Below are positions 54,935 to 62,128 of a stretch of DNA of 64,000 bases, piece by piece (the first letter of the stretch is position 1; the number at the start of each line of letters is the position of its first letter). Source of the DNA: Clostridiales bacterium mt11 (GTDB taxonomy: Bacteria; Bacillota; Clostridia; Tissierellales; Tepidimicrobiaceae). Below the pieces are notes generated by a model, which was not told where the DNA came from, made no database searches, and saw only the letters and a program-made list of their open reading frames with translations. Both the position numbers and the translations under genes were made by a program. The stretch covers positions 542,704 to 606,703 of the forward strand of contig LN874947.1 of assembly GCA_001282665.1 (NCBI GenBank), written 5' to 3'.

Positions 54935-55652
54935 AGTAGTTGATCTGCATAAAAAATTTAAAAATCTACATGTATTAAAGGGAATTAATTTAAATATCAA
55001 TAAGGGAGAGGTAGTTGTAGTAATAGGTCCTAGTGGTTCAGGTAAAAGCACCTTATTGAGATGTTTAAATAGATTAGAAGAGGTAGACAGTGGAGAAGTA
55101 TTTTTTAAAGGTATCTCAGTTACTGAAAGTAAAAATGATATAAATAAGATAAGACAAAATATGGGTATGGTTTTTCAAAATTTTAATCTATTTCCTCATA
55201 TGACTGTCCTAAAAAACATCAGCCTTGCACCTATTAAATTAAAAAAAATAGATAAGGTAGAGGCTGAAAACATGAGCCTTGAACTCCTAGAAAGGGTAGG
55301 TTTAAAGGACAAAGCCAATGCTTATCCTACTCAACTTTCTGGCGGTCAAAAACAAAGGGTTGCCATAGCTAGAGCCTTAGCCATGTCCCCAGATTTAATG
55401 CTATTCGATGAGCCTACATCAGCTCTTGACCCCGAAATGGTAGGCGAAGTATTAGAGGTAATAAAACAATTAGCAAAAGAAGGCATGACTATGGTAATCG
55501 TAACCCATGAGATGGATTTTGCCAAACAGGTAGCAGATAGAGTTATATTTATGGATGAAGGTATTATCTTAGAAGAAGGCAGTCCTGAAAAACTATTTAC
55601 AAATCCTCAACATCAAAGAACTCAAGATTTTTTAAAAAGAGTTGTAAGCTAA
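54927..55652 (+). CDS. Amino-acid ABC transporter ATP-binding protein
   Basis: A 241-residue GlnQ-type ATPase with Walker A GPSGSGKST, Q-loop MVFQNFNLFPHMT, signature LSGGQKQR, Walker B LMLFDEPTSALD and H-loop VTHEMDFAKQV. It begins at GTG (54927) inside the end of the permease gene, showing coupling. It ends the three-gene transporter unit. Confidence 0.96.
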   Translation: MIKVVDLHKKFKNLHVLKGINLNINKGEVVVVIGPSGSGKSTLLRCLNRLEEVDSGEVFFKGISVTESKNDINKIRQNMGMVFQNFNLFPHMTVLKNISLAPIKLKKIDKVEAENMSLELLERVGLKDKANAYPTQLSGGQKQRVAIARALAMSPDLMLFDEPTSALDPEMVGEVLEVIKQLAKEGMTMVIVTHEMDFAKQVADRVIFMDEGIILEEGSPEKLFTNPQHQRTQDFLKRVVS

Positions 55653-55661
55653 AAAACAAAT

Positions 55662-55696
55662 AACTATCTAATTTCCTACAAAGCAATTAGATAGTT
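55662..55696. terminator. Bidirectional terminator, ABC operon and thiol-redox operon
   Basis: AACTATCTAATT and AATTAGATAGTT (12 perfect pairs) between convergent units. Confidence 0.8.
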
Positions 55697-55710
55697 ATTT
55701 CTAATAAAAA

Positions 55711-56337
55711 CTATTCTTTAATTATTCCCTCTATTATAGATTTAAAAGCTTCTATATCCTTTTCCGTACCACGAGAGCCTACTTGTGATTCTGCTAAAAA
55801 TACTCCATCTTTTCCTACTATAAAAGCAGTAGGGGTTCCCGGTACATATTTTACTAATTCCATTACATAATCTTCATCAGCAATAACATTGGTAAATTCC
55901 AGGTTCAACTTTTCTGCTACCTTTTTGACTTCTTCATCGCCTGTTATATCTACACTATCTATAGATATGCCTATTACATTAACTCCTTTATCTTTGTACT
56001 CATTATATATTACATTTAAAGCCTCTAATTCATCCATACAAGGGCCGCAGGTGCTTTGCCATATACTAACTATGGTCATATCATAATCCCCAAAGATTTC
56101 GCTAGATACATCCTTTCCTTCTAAATCCTTTAATTTGAAATCAGGCAATTTATCTCCCTCTACTTCTTTAGCACTTTCACCATTGGAAGCCTCTTTGGAA
56201 TTTTCATCAACTAGGTCACTATTAGATGAACCTATTTCTTGATTCTCCTTGTTTTTACCATCAGAACAACCACTAACAACTACTGATATAACCAATACTG
56301 CTGATATCAATAACAATAATTTAGTCTTCTTATTCAT
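55711..56337 (-). CDS. TlpA/ResA-like thioredoxin-fold lipoprotein (CGPC)
   Basis: A 208-residue lipoprotein. The signal ends with VVVSGC (C24), followed by an acidic/Ser-rich linker to about residue 70. The thioredoxin-like domain has the redox motif SIWQSTCGPCMDELEAL and the cis-proline loop VPGTPTAFIVGKDG. It should act outside the membrane on disulfides of exported or cytochrome-type proteins. The frame opens at TTG 56346, but AAAGGAG is spaced for the ATG at 56337. It is the last gene of the redox operon, right after a paralogue with selenocysteine in place of the first Cys. Confidence 0.93.
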   Translation of the reverse strand: MNKKTKLLLLISAVLVISVVVSGCSDGKNKENQEIGSSNSDLVDENSKEASNGESAKEVEGDKLPDFKLKDLEGKDVSSEIFGDYDMTIVSIWQSTCGPCMDELEALNVIYNEYKDKGVNVIGISIDSVDITGDEEVKKVAEKLNLEFTNVIADEDYVMELVKYVPGTPTAFIVGKDGVFLAESQVGSRGTEKDIEAFKSIIEGIIKE

Positions 56338-56351
56338 AATATACAACTCCT

Positions 56352-56894
56352 TTACTTTTTAAGTTTATCAATTTTCTCTTTGAGAAATCTAATATCTCCT
56401 TCCTTCCCATAACTTCCAGTGGATATCTCTAAGATATTTCCTTCACTATCAACAAACAAGGTAGTAGGAGTACTTGATATCTCCTTGACAAAATCTTTAT
56501 AAAACTTCTTATTTGGAACTAGATTTATAAAATCTATTTCCAATTTCTCTATCTTATCCTTAATAATATTAGCATTGCCATTAGTTACTATTCCTATTAT
56601 ATTTCCATTATTCTCATTTATATACGGTTCCAATTCTTTAAGAGCTGCCAGTTCTTCAAAGCAAGCTCCTCATAAAGGTGACCATATATTCACTATGGTA
56701 AAATCATAATCTTTAAATACCTTTTCTGTAAACTTATTCCCATTTATATCCTCTACATTAAAGGAGGGAATCTTATCCATCTTATAGAGTTTTGTTTCTA
56801 TTATACCTTTTTTCTGTAACAATCTAAAGGAAAGATATGTTATCAAAAGGATAATCACCATATCTATTAGTCTACTTATAATCTTTCTCAACAT
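56352..56894 (-). CDS. TlpA-like thioredoxin-fold selenoprotein with in-frame TGA (U-x-x-C)
   Basis: Read through one TGA at 56670-56672, this is a continuous 180-residue frame. Residues 8-24 are a membrane anchor. The thioredoxin-like domain reads NIWSPL-U75-GAC78-FEELAALKEL. It aligns with IWQSTC-GPC-MDELEAL of the downstream paralogue so that the TGA falls exactly on the first active-site cysteine. The later half is intact: FVKEISSTPTTLFVDSEGNI carries the cis-proline loop. No other stop or frameshift is present, which argues against a pseudogene. A candidate bacterial SECIS follows the TGA. The start ATG has GGAGG upstream and overlaps the NapH-like gene by 23 bases. A conventional gene caller would split it into two short frames. 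Confidence 0.85.
56638..56672 (-). promoter_or_regulatory. Candidate bacterial SECIS directly after the TGA
   Basis: Downstream of the TGA (56670-56672) the mRNA can form GAGCU-U-GC / GC-AGCUC with one bulged U and a 12-base loop. Alternatively CUUU-G-AAGA / UCUU-AAAG leaves a loop that begins 17 bases after the UGA and contains GG. The second falls within the usual UGA-to-loop distance. I cannot score either fold here. Confidence 0.5.
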
Positions 56895-57759
56895 TTAATC
56901 CTCCAACTATATCCTTATCTTTAAATCCAAATTTGCTCTTTATTGCATGGGTAGGGCAAGCCTCTATACATTTTCCACATCTAATACATTCAGGACTATT
57001 AGGAGTTTTATAAGTTTTTATATCCAACTTACAAGTTCTAGTACACTTATTACATCCAATACATTTATTTTCTGATACTTCAAGTCTATACAGGGAAATA
57101 GGATTAAATAATCCATATATGGCCCCTAAGGGACAAACAAATCGACAAAATGGTCTATATATCAATATAGATGCTATTACGGTTACTATAAGTAAAAATA
57201 CTTTCCATGAAAATATAAAACCTATAGCCCCTCTTAATGATGGATTTAATATGGTTAGAGGTATGCCAGCCTCTAAGGTTCCCGCAGGGCATATATATTT
57301 ACAAAATGCTGGGGCTCCTATACCTAATTGATTGACCACAAACATAGGCATTAAAATAACAAATATTATAAGCATCATATACTTTAAATACTTTAATGGA
57401 TTTTTCCCACTTATTCTAAATTTTTTTGACTTTACCTTATATATAAGCTCTTGAATAAGTCCAAATGGGCAAAGCCAACCACAGACTAATCGACCCATCA
57501 TGCTGCCAAATAAACCGATAATGCCTAAAACATAGAAAGAGAAATAATAATTCATCGAGCCTATGACTGCTTGCAGAGACCCAATAGGACAAGAACCTAA
57601 TGAACCGGGACAAGAATAGCAGTTGAGTCCGGGAACACAAAACCTTTTGACTTTCCCCTTATAAATATTTCCTTCTAAAAATCCCTTTACATAGGAGTTA
57701 GTTCCAAAAAAAGTTATAATCTGCACTAATTTTCTATTGGGTTTAGCCAATTCCAACAC
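56872..57759 (-). CDS. NapH/CcoG-like membrane 4Fe-4S protein
   Basis: A 295-residue polytopic iron-sulfur protein. It has about five membrane segments and cysteine motifs CVPGLNCYSCPGSLGSCPIG, CGWLCPFG, CKYICPAG and CRFVCPLGA, plus a C-terminal pair of ferredoxin clusters (CIGCNKCTRTCKLD; CIRCGKCIEACPTH). It probably carries electrons from the cytoplasm across the membrane, plausibly to the neighbouring thioredoxin-fold proteins. It starts at GTG (57759) inside the end of the CD1871A-like gene and ends inside the selenoprotein gene, so translation is coupled throughout. Confidence 0.9.
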   Translation of the reverse strand: MLELAKPNRKLVQIITFFGTNSYVKGFLEGNIYKGKVKRFCVPGLNCYSCPGSLGSCPIGSLQAVIGSMNYYFSFYVLGIIGLFGSMMGRLVCGWLCPFGLIQELIYKVKSKKFRISGKNPLKYLKYMMLIIFVILMPMFVVNQLGIGAPAFCKYICPAGTLEAGIPLTILNPSLRGAIGFIFSWKVFLLIVTVIASILIYRPFCRFVCPLGAIYGLFNPISLYRLEVSENKCIGCNKCTRTCKLDIKTYKTPNSPECIRCGKCIEACPTHAIKSKFGFKDKDIVGGLNVEKDYK

Positions 57760-57877
57760 ACTCCAAACATATATTAATAGCCTTCACCAAGACGGTGTTA
57801 ATCTCTCCTCTTAAACCTCCAATTATAATAAATCCTATGCTTATTATTAGCGTATATAACCCTATTCTATTTTTCAA
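57743..57877 (-). CDS. CD1871A-family CXXC small membrane peptide
   Basis: A 44-codon gene. It starts at TTG (57877) with GGGGG eight bases upstream. The product opens MKNRIGLYTLIISIGF, has one membrane segment to about residue 22, then LRGEINTVLVKAINICLECV with the CLEC motif at 37-40 and the ending GIG. This is the signature of the CD1871A family of CXXC peptides, which are commonly found upstream of 4Fe-4S binding membrane proteins in clostridia. It overlaps the NapH-like gene by 17 bases. Routine length cut-offs would miss it. It may deliver thiols or metal to its partner. Confidence 0.88.
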   Translation of the reverse strand: MKNRIGLYTLIISIGFIIIGGLRGEINTVLVKAINICLECVGIG

Positions 57878-57909
57878 AATGCATACCCCCCTGTCCTATT
57901 TTTAAGACT

Positions 57910-57946
57910 ATTATACAATACAATCAACTATAATTCCATTATAGTT
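57910..57946 (-). promoter_or_regulatory. Promoter with palindromic operator before the thiol-redox operon
   Basis: Minus-strand TATAAT (57910-57915) lies about 35 bases before the TTG start. Just upstream, at 57926-57946, AACTATAAT-TCC-ATTATAGTT forms a perfect 9-base inverted repeat overlying the -35 region, where a repressor would act. The half-sites resemble PerR/Fur-family boxes (TATAAT/ATTATA) but with a 3-base instead of 1-base centre. Confidence 0.55.
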
Positions 57947-57966
57947 AATCCTTTAACGAATTAAAA

Positions 57967-58001
57967 ATGGGATAAAAGAAAATTATCTTCTTTTATCCCA
58001 T
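57967..58001. terminator. Terminator of the ABC-2 exporter operon
   Basis: ATGGGATAAAAGAA and TTCTTTTATCCCAT (14 perfect pairs, loop 7) followed by TTTTTAA on the minus strand. It lies right after the stop at 58006. Confidence 0.85.
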
Positions 58002-58005
58002 CTTA

Positions 58006-59685
58006 TTACTCTAACATTTCAAATTGTCTTTTGATTAAGTTCTTTAATGGTATATAGAATATATAAGATGATAATATAAATATTAATCCTATTATCCCAT
58101 ATATCCCTAATATATTGAAACCCGACATCAACATCTTATAAGCTAAAAAACCTACGGCAAATACATAGAGAACTCCTATTCCCATAGAAATAAGAACGTT
58201 TAAATTTTGTTTCATAGCCTTTTGAGGATTATCCCAATCTAAGAGAGGTCTAAATATATCTACTATCATTCCCAATTCCGTCATAGGAATGCTTCCCAAT
58301 AATCCCAAAAGTATAATCCACAATACATTTTCTAAAGTAACTTTGCTTATAAAAGCTATACTCCCTATTAAAGCTATAATCCCTATTGCCTGCACAAATA
58401 GAGAAGACAGTATCCTTCCAAATATTTGATCCTTTACTTTTATAGGCATAGTCCTCTGAATCCAAAAGCTTTTTCCCTCTCTTGAAAAAGTTGTACATCC
58501 CACACAGTTCATTACTCCATATGCAGTAACCAATCCAATTCCAAACAATGTTATCATATATGATTTACCTTCAATAAATACACTTAATTCTCCTAAGGAT
58601 TCTCTTCCATTCATAAATGTAGATATGACCATTATTATAGGTAATATGACAACTCCTACAACAGAATTAAATAGATATACTGGAGTCCTTATGAGCATCT
58701 TTATTTCCTTCAATCCAATAGCTACAAAAGGAGGACTCAATTTAATAGATTCATCTAATTCTATTTTTTTGCCCTTCTTTCCATGGGAAACTGAAACTTC
58801 CAAGCTTCCTATAAGTCCATCGAAGAATATCCTTTCTCCTAAAAATATCATCAATAGAAAAACTCCTATGGATACTCCTACAAACAATATAAAATTTAAA
58901 AATCCAGCAATATTAAAATAATTGCTTAGAGCTAAAGCTCCCCACATACTTGGCGGAAAACTTAACCCCAATTTTCTTACTAGTAGATTGGAATCCTGAA
59001 CCATCTTTAAAAAGAAATCCTCTCCTCCAATTAAAGATTTCTGAGTTATAGATTGAATTTTAAACTGAAAAGCTAAAATAACTATTATCAATATAAAGTA
59101 GCCTACAATCCTAAATAAATCCTTTCTCCCTTTAATATTGGTATACTTCATAAGTATCATTACTATAATAGATGATAAAGCTAAAGGGATTATGGGCAAA
59201 AATGCTACCAATATCAATGAATATATCCAATAAGCAATGCCTACTTGTGCCTTTATTCCAAATATAAATATGAAAGGTAGTATTATAGGCAATGATGTTA
59301 GATATTCGTTTACCACTGAAGTTATAAACTTAGCTCCTATAATATCTCCTGGTTTTATAGGCAATGGTACTAATACATTTAAGTCATTGGAAAAATAATA
59401 TTTAGCCATGACGAATATTATCCCAAATAAGAAAACTAATAGTTGAGAAGATATAAATCCATTTAATAAAAACATGGATTGCTGGCCTATGGTATTATAG
59501 GCATCATATAGTTTCAAAAGTCCATTTACCATGACTATATAAGTTGGAACAATAGATATTAAAGCAAATATTAGTATAATAAATTGCCATCTGTCTCTTT
59601 TGTTTTTTAATTTGTACTTCAATGCAGACAAACCAAAGGTAATATTTAAGTCCGTTTTGATTAAAGAAATCATCTTATCCATCAT
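58006..59685 (-). CDS. ABC-2 type exporter permease
   Basis: A 559-residue membrane protein with about 12 hydrophobic segments in two halves. It has the ABC-2 style FSNDLNVLVPLPIKPGDIIG loop and an internal SREGKSFWIQRTMPIKVKDQ loop that probably contacts the ATPase. The substrate is unknown. Its start overlaps the ATPase stop by four bases. Confidence 0.9.
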   Translation of the reverse strand: MMDKMISLIKTDLNITFGLSALKYKLKNKRDRWQFIILIFALISIVPTYIVMVNGLLKLYDAYNTIGQQSMFLLNGFISSQLLVFLFGIIFVMAKYYFSNDLNVLVPLPIKPGDIIGAKFITSVVNEYLTSLPIILPFIFIFGIKAQVGIAYWIYSLILVAFLPIIPLALSSIIVMILMKYTNIKGRKDLFRIVGYFILIIVILAFQFKIQSITQKSLIGGEDFFLKMVQDSNLLVRKLGLSFPPSMWGALALSNYFNIAGFLNFILFVGVSIGVFLLMIFLGERIFFDGLIGSLEVSVSHGKKGKKIELDESIKLSPPFVAIGLKEIKMLIRTPVYLFNSVVGVVILPIIMVISTFMNGRESLGELSVFIEGKSYMITLFGIGLVTAYGVMNCVGCTTFSREGKSFWIQRTMPIKVKDQIFGRILSSLFVQAIGIIALIGSIAFISKVTLENVLWIILLGLLGSIPMTELGMIVDIFRPLLDWDNPQKAMKQNLNVLISMGIGVLYVFAVGFLAYKMLMSGFNILGIYGIIGLIFILSSYIFYIPLKNLIKRQFEMLE

Positions 59686-60404
59686 TCTGTCAACTCCAAG
59701 AATATATTTTCTAAGGATTCCCTTTCCTCTGCATGGTTCCTCAACTCATCCATAGTTCCTAAAGCTATTATCTTTCCTTTGTTAATAATTGCTATTCTAT
59801 CGCATAATTTTTCTGCTACTTCTAAAACATGAGTAGAAAAAAATACGGTTTTTCCTTCATCACATCTTTGCCTCATAATCTCCTTCAATTGGAATGAAGA
59901 TTTAGGATCAAGACCTACCATTGGCTCATCTAATATAAATAGATTTGGTTCATGGATTAATGCTGATATAAGGACTAATTTCTGTTTCATTCCATGAGAA
60001 TAACTACCTATAATGTCTCCAACGGCATCTTTAAGATTAAATATTTCTAAATATTTCTCCATTCTCTCCTGTCTTATATCTTTAGGTATTTCATAGATAT
60101 CCGCTATAAAGTTAAGATATTCTATGCCTTTAAGCTTATCGTATATTTCAGGACTGTCTGGAACATAGGATATCTGTTTTTTAGCTTCAATAGGATTTTC
60201 TAAAATATCTATACCATTAATAGATATTTTTCCACTATCAGGCTTTAATAACCCTACAATCATCTTTATAGTAGTAGTCTTTCCTGCTCCATTTGGTCCT
60301 AAAAATCCAAATATCTCTCCAGACTTTATATCTAAATTTACATTGTCTACCGCTTTAACTGTTCCTTTACTATAGGTCTTAGATATATTTTGTAACTTTA
60401 ACAA
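59682..60404 (-). CDS. ABC-2 type exporter ATP-binding protein
   Basis: A 240-residue CcmA/NodI-type ATPase with Walker A GPNGAGKTT, Walker B LFILDEPMVGLD, and an unusual signature SYSHGMKQKL in place of LSGGQ. The true start is TTG at 60404 (LLKLQNISKTYSK) with AAAGGAGGG six bases upstream. The long N-terminal extension to 60545 lacks a ribosome site and would overlap the promoter. It forms a two-gene exporter with the next gene. Confidence 0.93.
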   Translation of the reverse strand: MLKLQNISKTYSKGTVKAVDNVNLDIKSGEIFGFLGPNGAGKTTTIKMIVGLLKPDSGKISINGIDILENPIEAKKQISYVPDSPEIYDKLKGIEYLNFIADIYEIPKDIRQERMEKYLEIFNLKDAVGDIIGSYSHGMKQKLVLISALIHEPNLFILDEPMVGLDPKSSFQLKEIMRQRCDEGKTVFFSTHVLEVAEKLCDRIAIINKGKIIALGTMDELRNHAEERESLENIFLELTE

Positions 60405-60426
60405 AGTTATCCCTCCTTTTATATCT

Positions 60427-60464
60427 GTTATATATATAATATAACAAGTATATAGTTTTTGCAA
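60427..60464 (-). promoter_or_regulatory. Promoter and dyad operator of the ABC-2 exporter operon
   Basis: Minus-strand -35 TTGCAA (60459-60464) and -10 TATTAT (60436-60441) with a 17-base spacer. The -10 is embedded in GTTATAT-TATAT-ATATAAC (60427-60445), a 19-base inverted repeat suited to a dimeric repressor. A GntR/YtrA-type gene lies 3 kb away. Confidence 0.6.
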
Positions 60465-60526
60465 TAATTTTTCATTAATATTATAACAAAAAATAAACAT
60501 ATCTAACATATAAAGTATTATATATA

Positions 60527-60564
60527 AAGGAAGCCTAAAGTCCAAATAGACCTTAGGCTTCCTT
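60527..60564. terminator. Terminator-like hairpin after the UviB-like gene
   Basis: AAGGAAGCCTAA and TTAGGCTTCCTT (12 perfect pairs) about 130 bases downstream of the stop at 60698. The following bases are AT-rich but contain no clear T-run, so termination efficiency is uncertain. Confidence 0.6.
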
Positions 60565-60697
60565 CCAATGATTGACTACTAAGATTGTACACTATTAAAA
60601 CATTTGTTTATAAGGGGAGCTTATATACTTTACATGAAACAATCACTTTTTTATATTCATATAATAAAGATGTTTTTAGCTTCAATATGTCAACTTA

Positions 60698-60940
60698 TTA
60701 TTTAGCTTTATTTTTTAATATCTCTGTGTCCATTTTTATATTCTTTATATTTCTATCCATCTCCTCAATGATGCTAAACTTTTTTGTTAAACCAACCATT
60801 ACACTCTTATAATTTTTTTCTATTTCCTCCTGCTTTGAATCTCTCTCTCTTTGTACTTTTAGAATATAGAGTATTAAAAATATACTAAGAGCTGCCCAAA
60901 TCCCCTGAGATGTTGCTATTTCAATCAATTGATTTTCCAT
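60698..60940 (-). CDS. BhlA/UviB-type holin-like peptide
   Basis: An 80-residue protein with a short N-terminal segment, one membrane helix at about 13-28 (GIWAALSIFLILYILKVQ) and a charged C-terminal helix (ERDSKQEEIEKNYKSV). This matches the BhlA/UviB family of holin-like peptides linked to bacteriocin or toxin release. In Clostridium perfringens uviB lies next to uviA, which codes for a group 5 sigma factor; here a sigma-factor-like gene lies 11 bases upstream. No phage genes are nearby, so it is probably not a lysis module. Confidence 0.8.
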   Translation of the reverse strand: MENQLIEIATSQGIWAALSIFLILYILKVQRERDSKQEEIEKNYKSVMVGLTKKFSIIEEMDRNIKNIKMDTEILKNKAK

Positions 60941-60951
60941 ACTAACACCTC

Positions 60952-61494
60952 CTAACCTATAGGCATTTGTCTCCTCATTTTTTGAATAGCTCTATTCTTC
61001 GTCTTATTCACTGCTTGTCTTGAAATTCTAAGCTTTTTAGAAATTTCAGTATCGCTATACTCTTCAAAGTATTTTAGGTTAATGACTTCTTTTTCTTTCC
61101 TTGTTAATAATGATAATAAGTCCTTTACAACCAACTTGTCTTCCAAATTTGGTTGATATAGAGTCTCTATTATATCTAAATTAATTGGGAGTTCATAATA
61201 ATATAATTTGTTTTTATTCATTGATAGATAAATATAATCGTTTTTAATAGAACTGTTTATATAACTTACGATATACTTATCCTGTTTAAATCTAGGATTA
61301 TAGATGGGAATTTTATAGATTATTTCAATAAAAGTTAAAGTTAACTCTGATTGGCTATCTTCATAATTCAACAAAAAGGAATACTTTTTAATAAGAGGTT
61401 GGAATTGTGTTACAAGTTCGAGTACAGCACTTTTATAACCTTCTTCTTTTTCTTGAATCTTTTTAACCATCTCAAACATAGTATCTCCATACAC
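60952..61494 (-). CDS. UviA/TcdR-like alternative sigma factor
   Basis: A 180-residue sigma-70-like factor. The N-terminal helical region corresponds to region 2 (FQPLIKKYSFLLNYEDSQSE; IVSYINSSIKNDYIYLSMNK). The C-terminal region 4 is a helix-turn-helix, LTRKEKEVINLKYFEEYSDT followed by EISKKLRISRQAVNKTKNRA. Length and spacing fit group 5 sigma factors such as TcdR, BotR, TetR and UviA, which drive toxin or bacteriocin genes. It starts at GTG (61494) with AAAGGAGGG upstream. The following UviB-like gene supports a UviA identification; target promoters are unknown. Confidence 0.78.
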   Translation of the reverse strand: MYGDTMFEMVKKIQEKEEGYKSAVLELVTQFQPLIKKYSFLLNYEDSQSELTLTFIEIIYKIPIYNPRFKQDKYIVSYINSSIKNDYIYLSMNKNKLYYYELPINLDIIETLYQPNLEDKLVVKDLLSLLTRKEKEVINLKYFEEYSDTEISKKLRISRQAVNKTKNRAIQKMRRQMPIG

Positions 61495-61835
61495 TTATCT
61501 ACCCTCCTTTTAAACCATATGTACTTAATAATGATGTAAAAAGGATTAAAATGTAAACCCATTTTATCAAAATTAAGTAAATATATTTACCTACTTATTT
61601 TCATTTTACACTAATTCTGAAATGAAATTTGTTGAAATATATGAATATATACTAAAAATTAATTGTCTTAATATGGGGATTATCAAAATATAATTAAATT
61701 TATATTTTTTTAATAAGTGCAAGTATGTTTATTAAGAAAAATATATCTAAATGTACTTATTTGGGCAGCTAATAAAAGTTTACTGCCTTGAACATACTAT
61801 AAATATAAAATATTATTCATGAAAGGATGAATACT
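61495..61835. other. Noncoding divergent region between sigma factor and small protein genes
   Basis: These 341 AT-rich bases hold no gene. They contain several TTTACA-like hexamers on the minus strand (the -35 form used by group 5 sigma factors) upstream of the sigma gene. On plus, TTGAAC (61788-61793) and TATTAT (61811-61816) have a 17-base spacer, though the predicted start would then lie nearly at the ribosome site. An inverted GGCAG/CTGCC pair lies at 61764-61787. Confidence 0.5.
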
Positions 61836-62072
61836 ATGGAAAATCCAAGAACTATAGGTGAAATATTGAACCAAACTAAAAGAATAGAAGAGAATAATTG
61901 GAATAGCACACAGTACTTAAATAGTATCAATATGCTCCTTAGCTCTAATGATTTAGGAACGACAAAAGATGAAAGTCTATCTAAAAAATTTGAACAACTC
62001 AATCACAAAATGGAAGATGTCAACAAGTTAACCGAAGACCTACTCTCTCATTTAAGCAGTAAACATAACTAA
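61836..62072 (+). CDS. Small helical protein of unknown function
   Basis: A 78-residue hydrophilic protein without signal peptide or membrane segment. Heptad-like stretches (SKKFEQLNHKMEDVNKLTED) suggest a coiled coil. I do not recognise it. The frame opens nine bases upstream at 61827, but that ATG overlaps the AAAGG ribosome site, which is spaced for the ATG at 61836. Divergent from the sigma factor gene across a 340-base intergenic region, it is a possible target or partner of that system. Confidence 0.7.
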   Translation: MENPRTIGEILNQTKRIEENNWNSTQYLNSINMLLSSNDLGTTKDESLSKKFEQLNHKMEDVNKLTEDLLSHLSSKHN

Positions 62073-62088
62073 GCTTTTAAGCCTATTA

Positions 62089-62128
62089 TAAGCTAAGGGA
62101 TGAATTTTTAAATCCATCCCTTAGCTTA
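62089..62128. terminator. Bidirectional terminator
   Basis: TAAGCTAAGGGATG and CATCCCTTAGCTTA (14 perfect pairs) lie between the convergent small-protein gene and DUF1648 gene, overlapping the latter's stop. Confidence 0.8.

Noticed and set aside
56352..56894. Two short frames that look like a pseudogene broken by a nonsense mutation
   Set aside because: The TGA sits exactly on the active-site cysteine position and everything else is intact, so selenocysteine is the better reading.
59682..60545. Long N-terminal extension of the ABC ATPase
   Set aside because: It crosses the promoter and operator and lacks a ribosome site; the TTG at 60404 has a strong one.
60698..61494. Prophage lysis cassette suggested by a holin-like peptide
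   Set aside because: No endolysin, structural, integrase or repressor gene is nearby; the adjacent sigma-like gene fits a UviA/UviB pair better.
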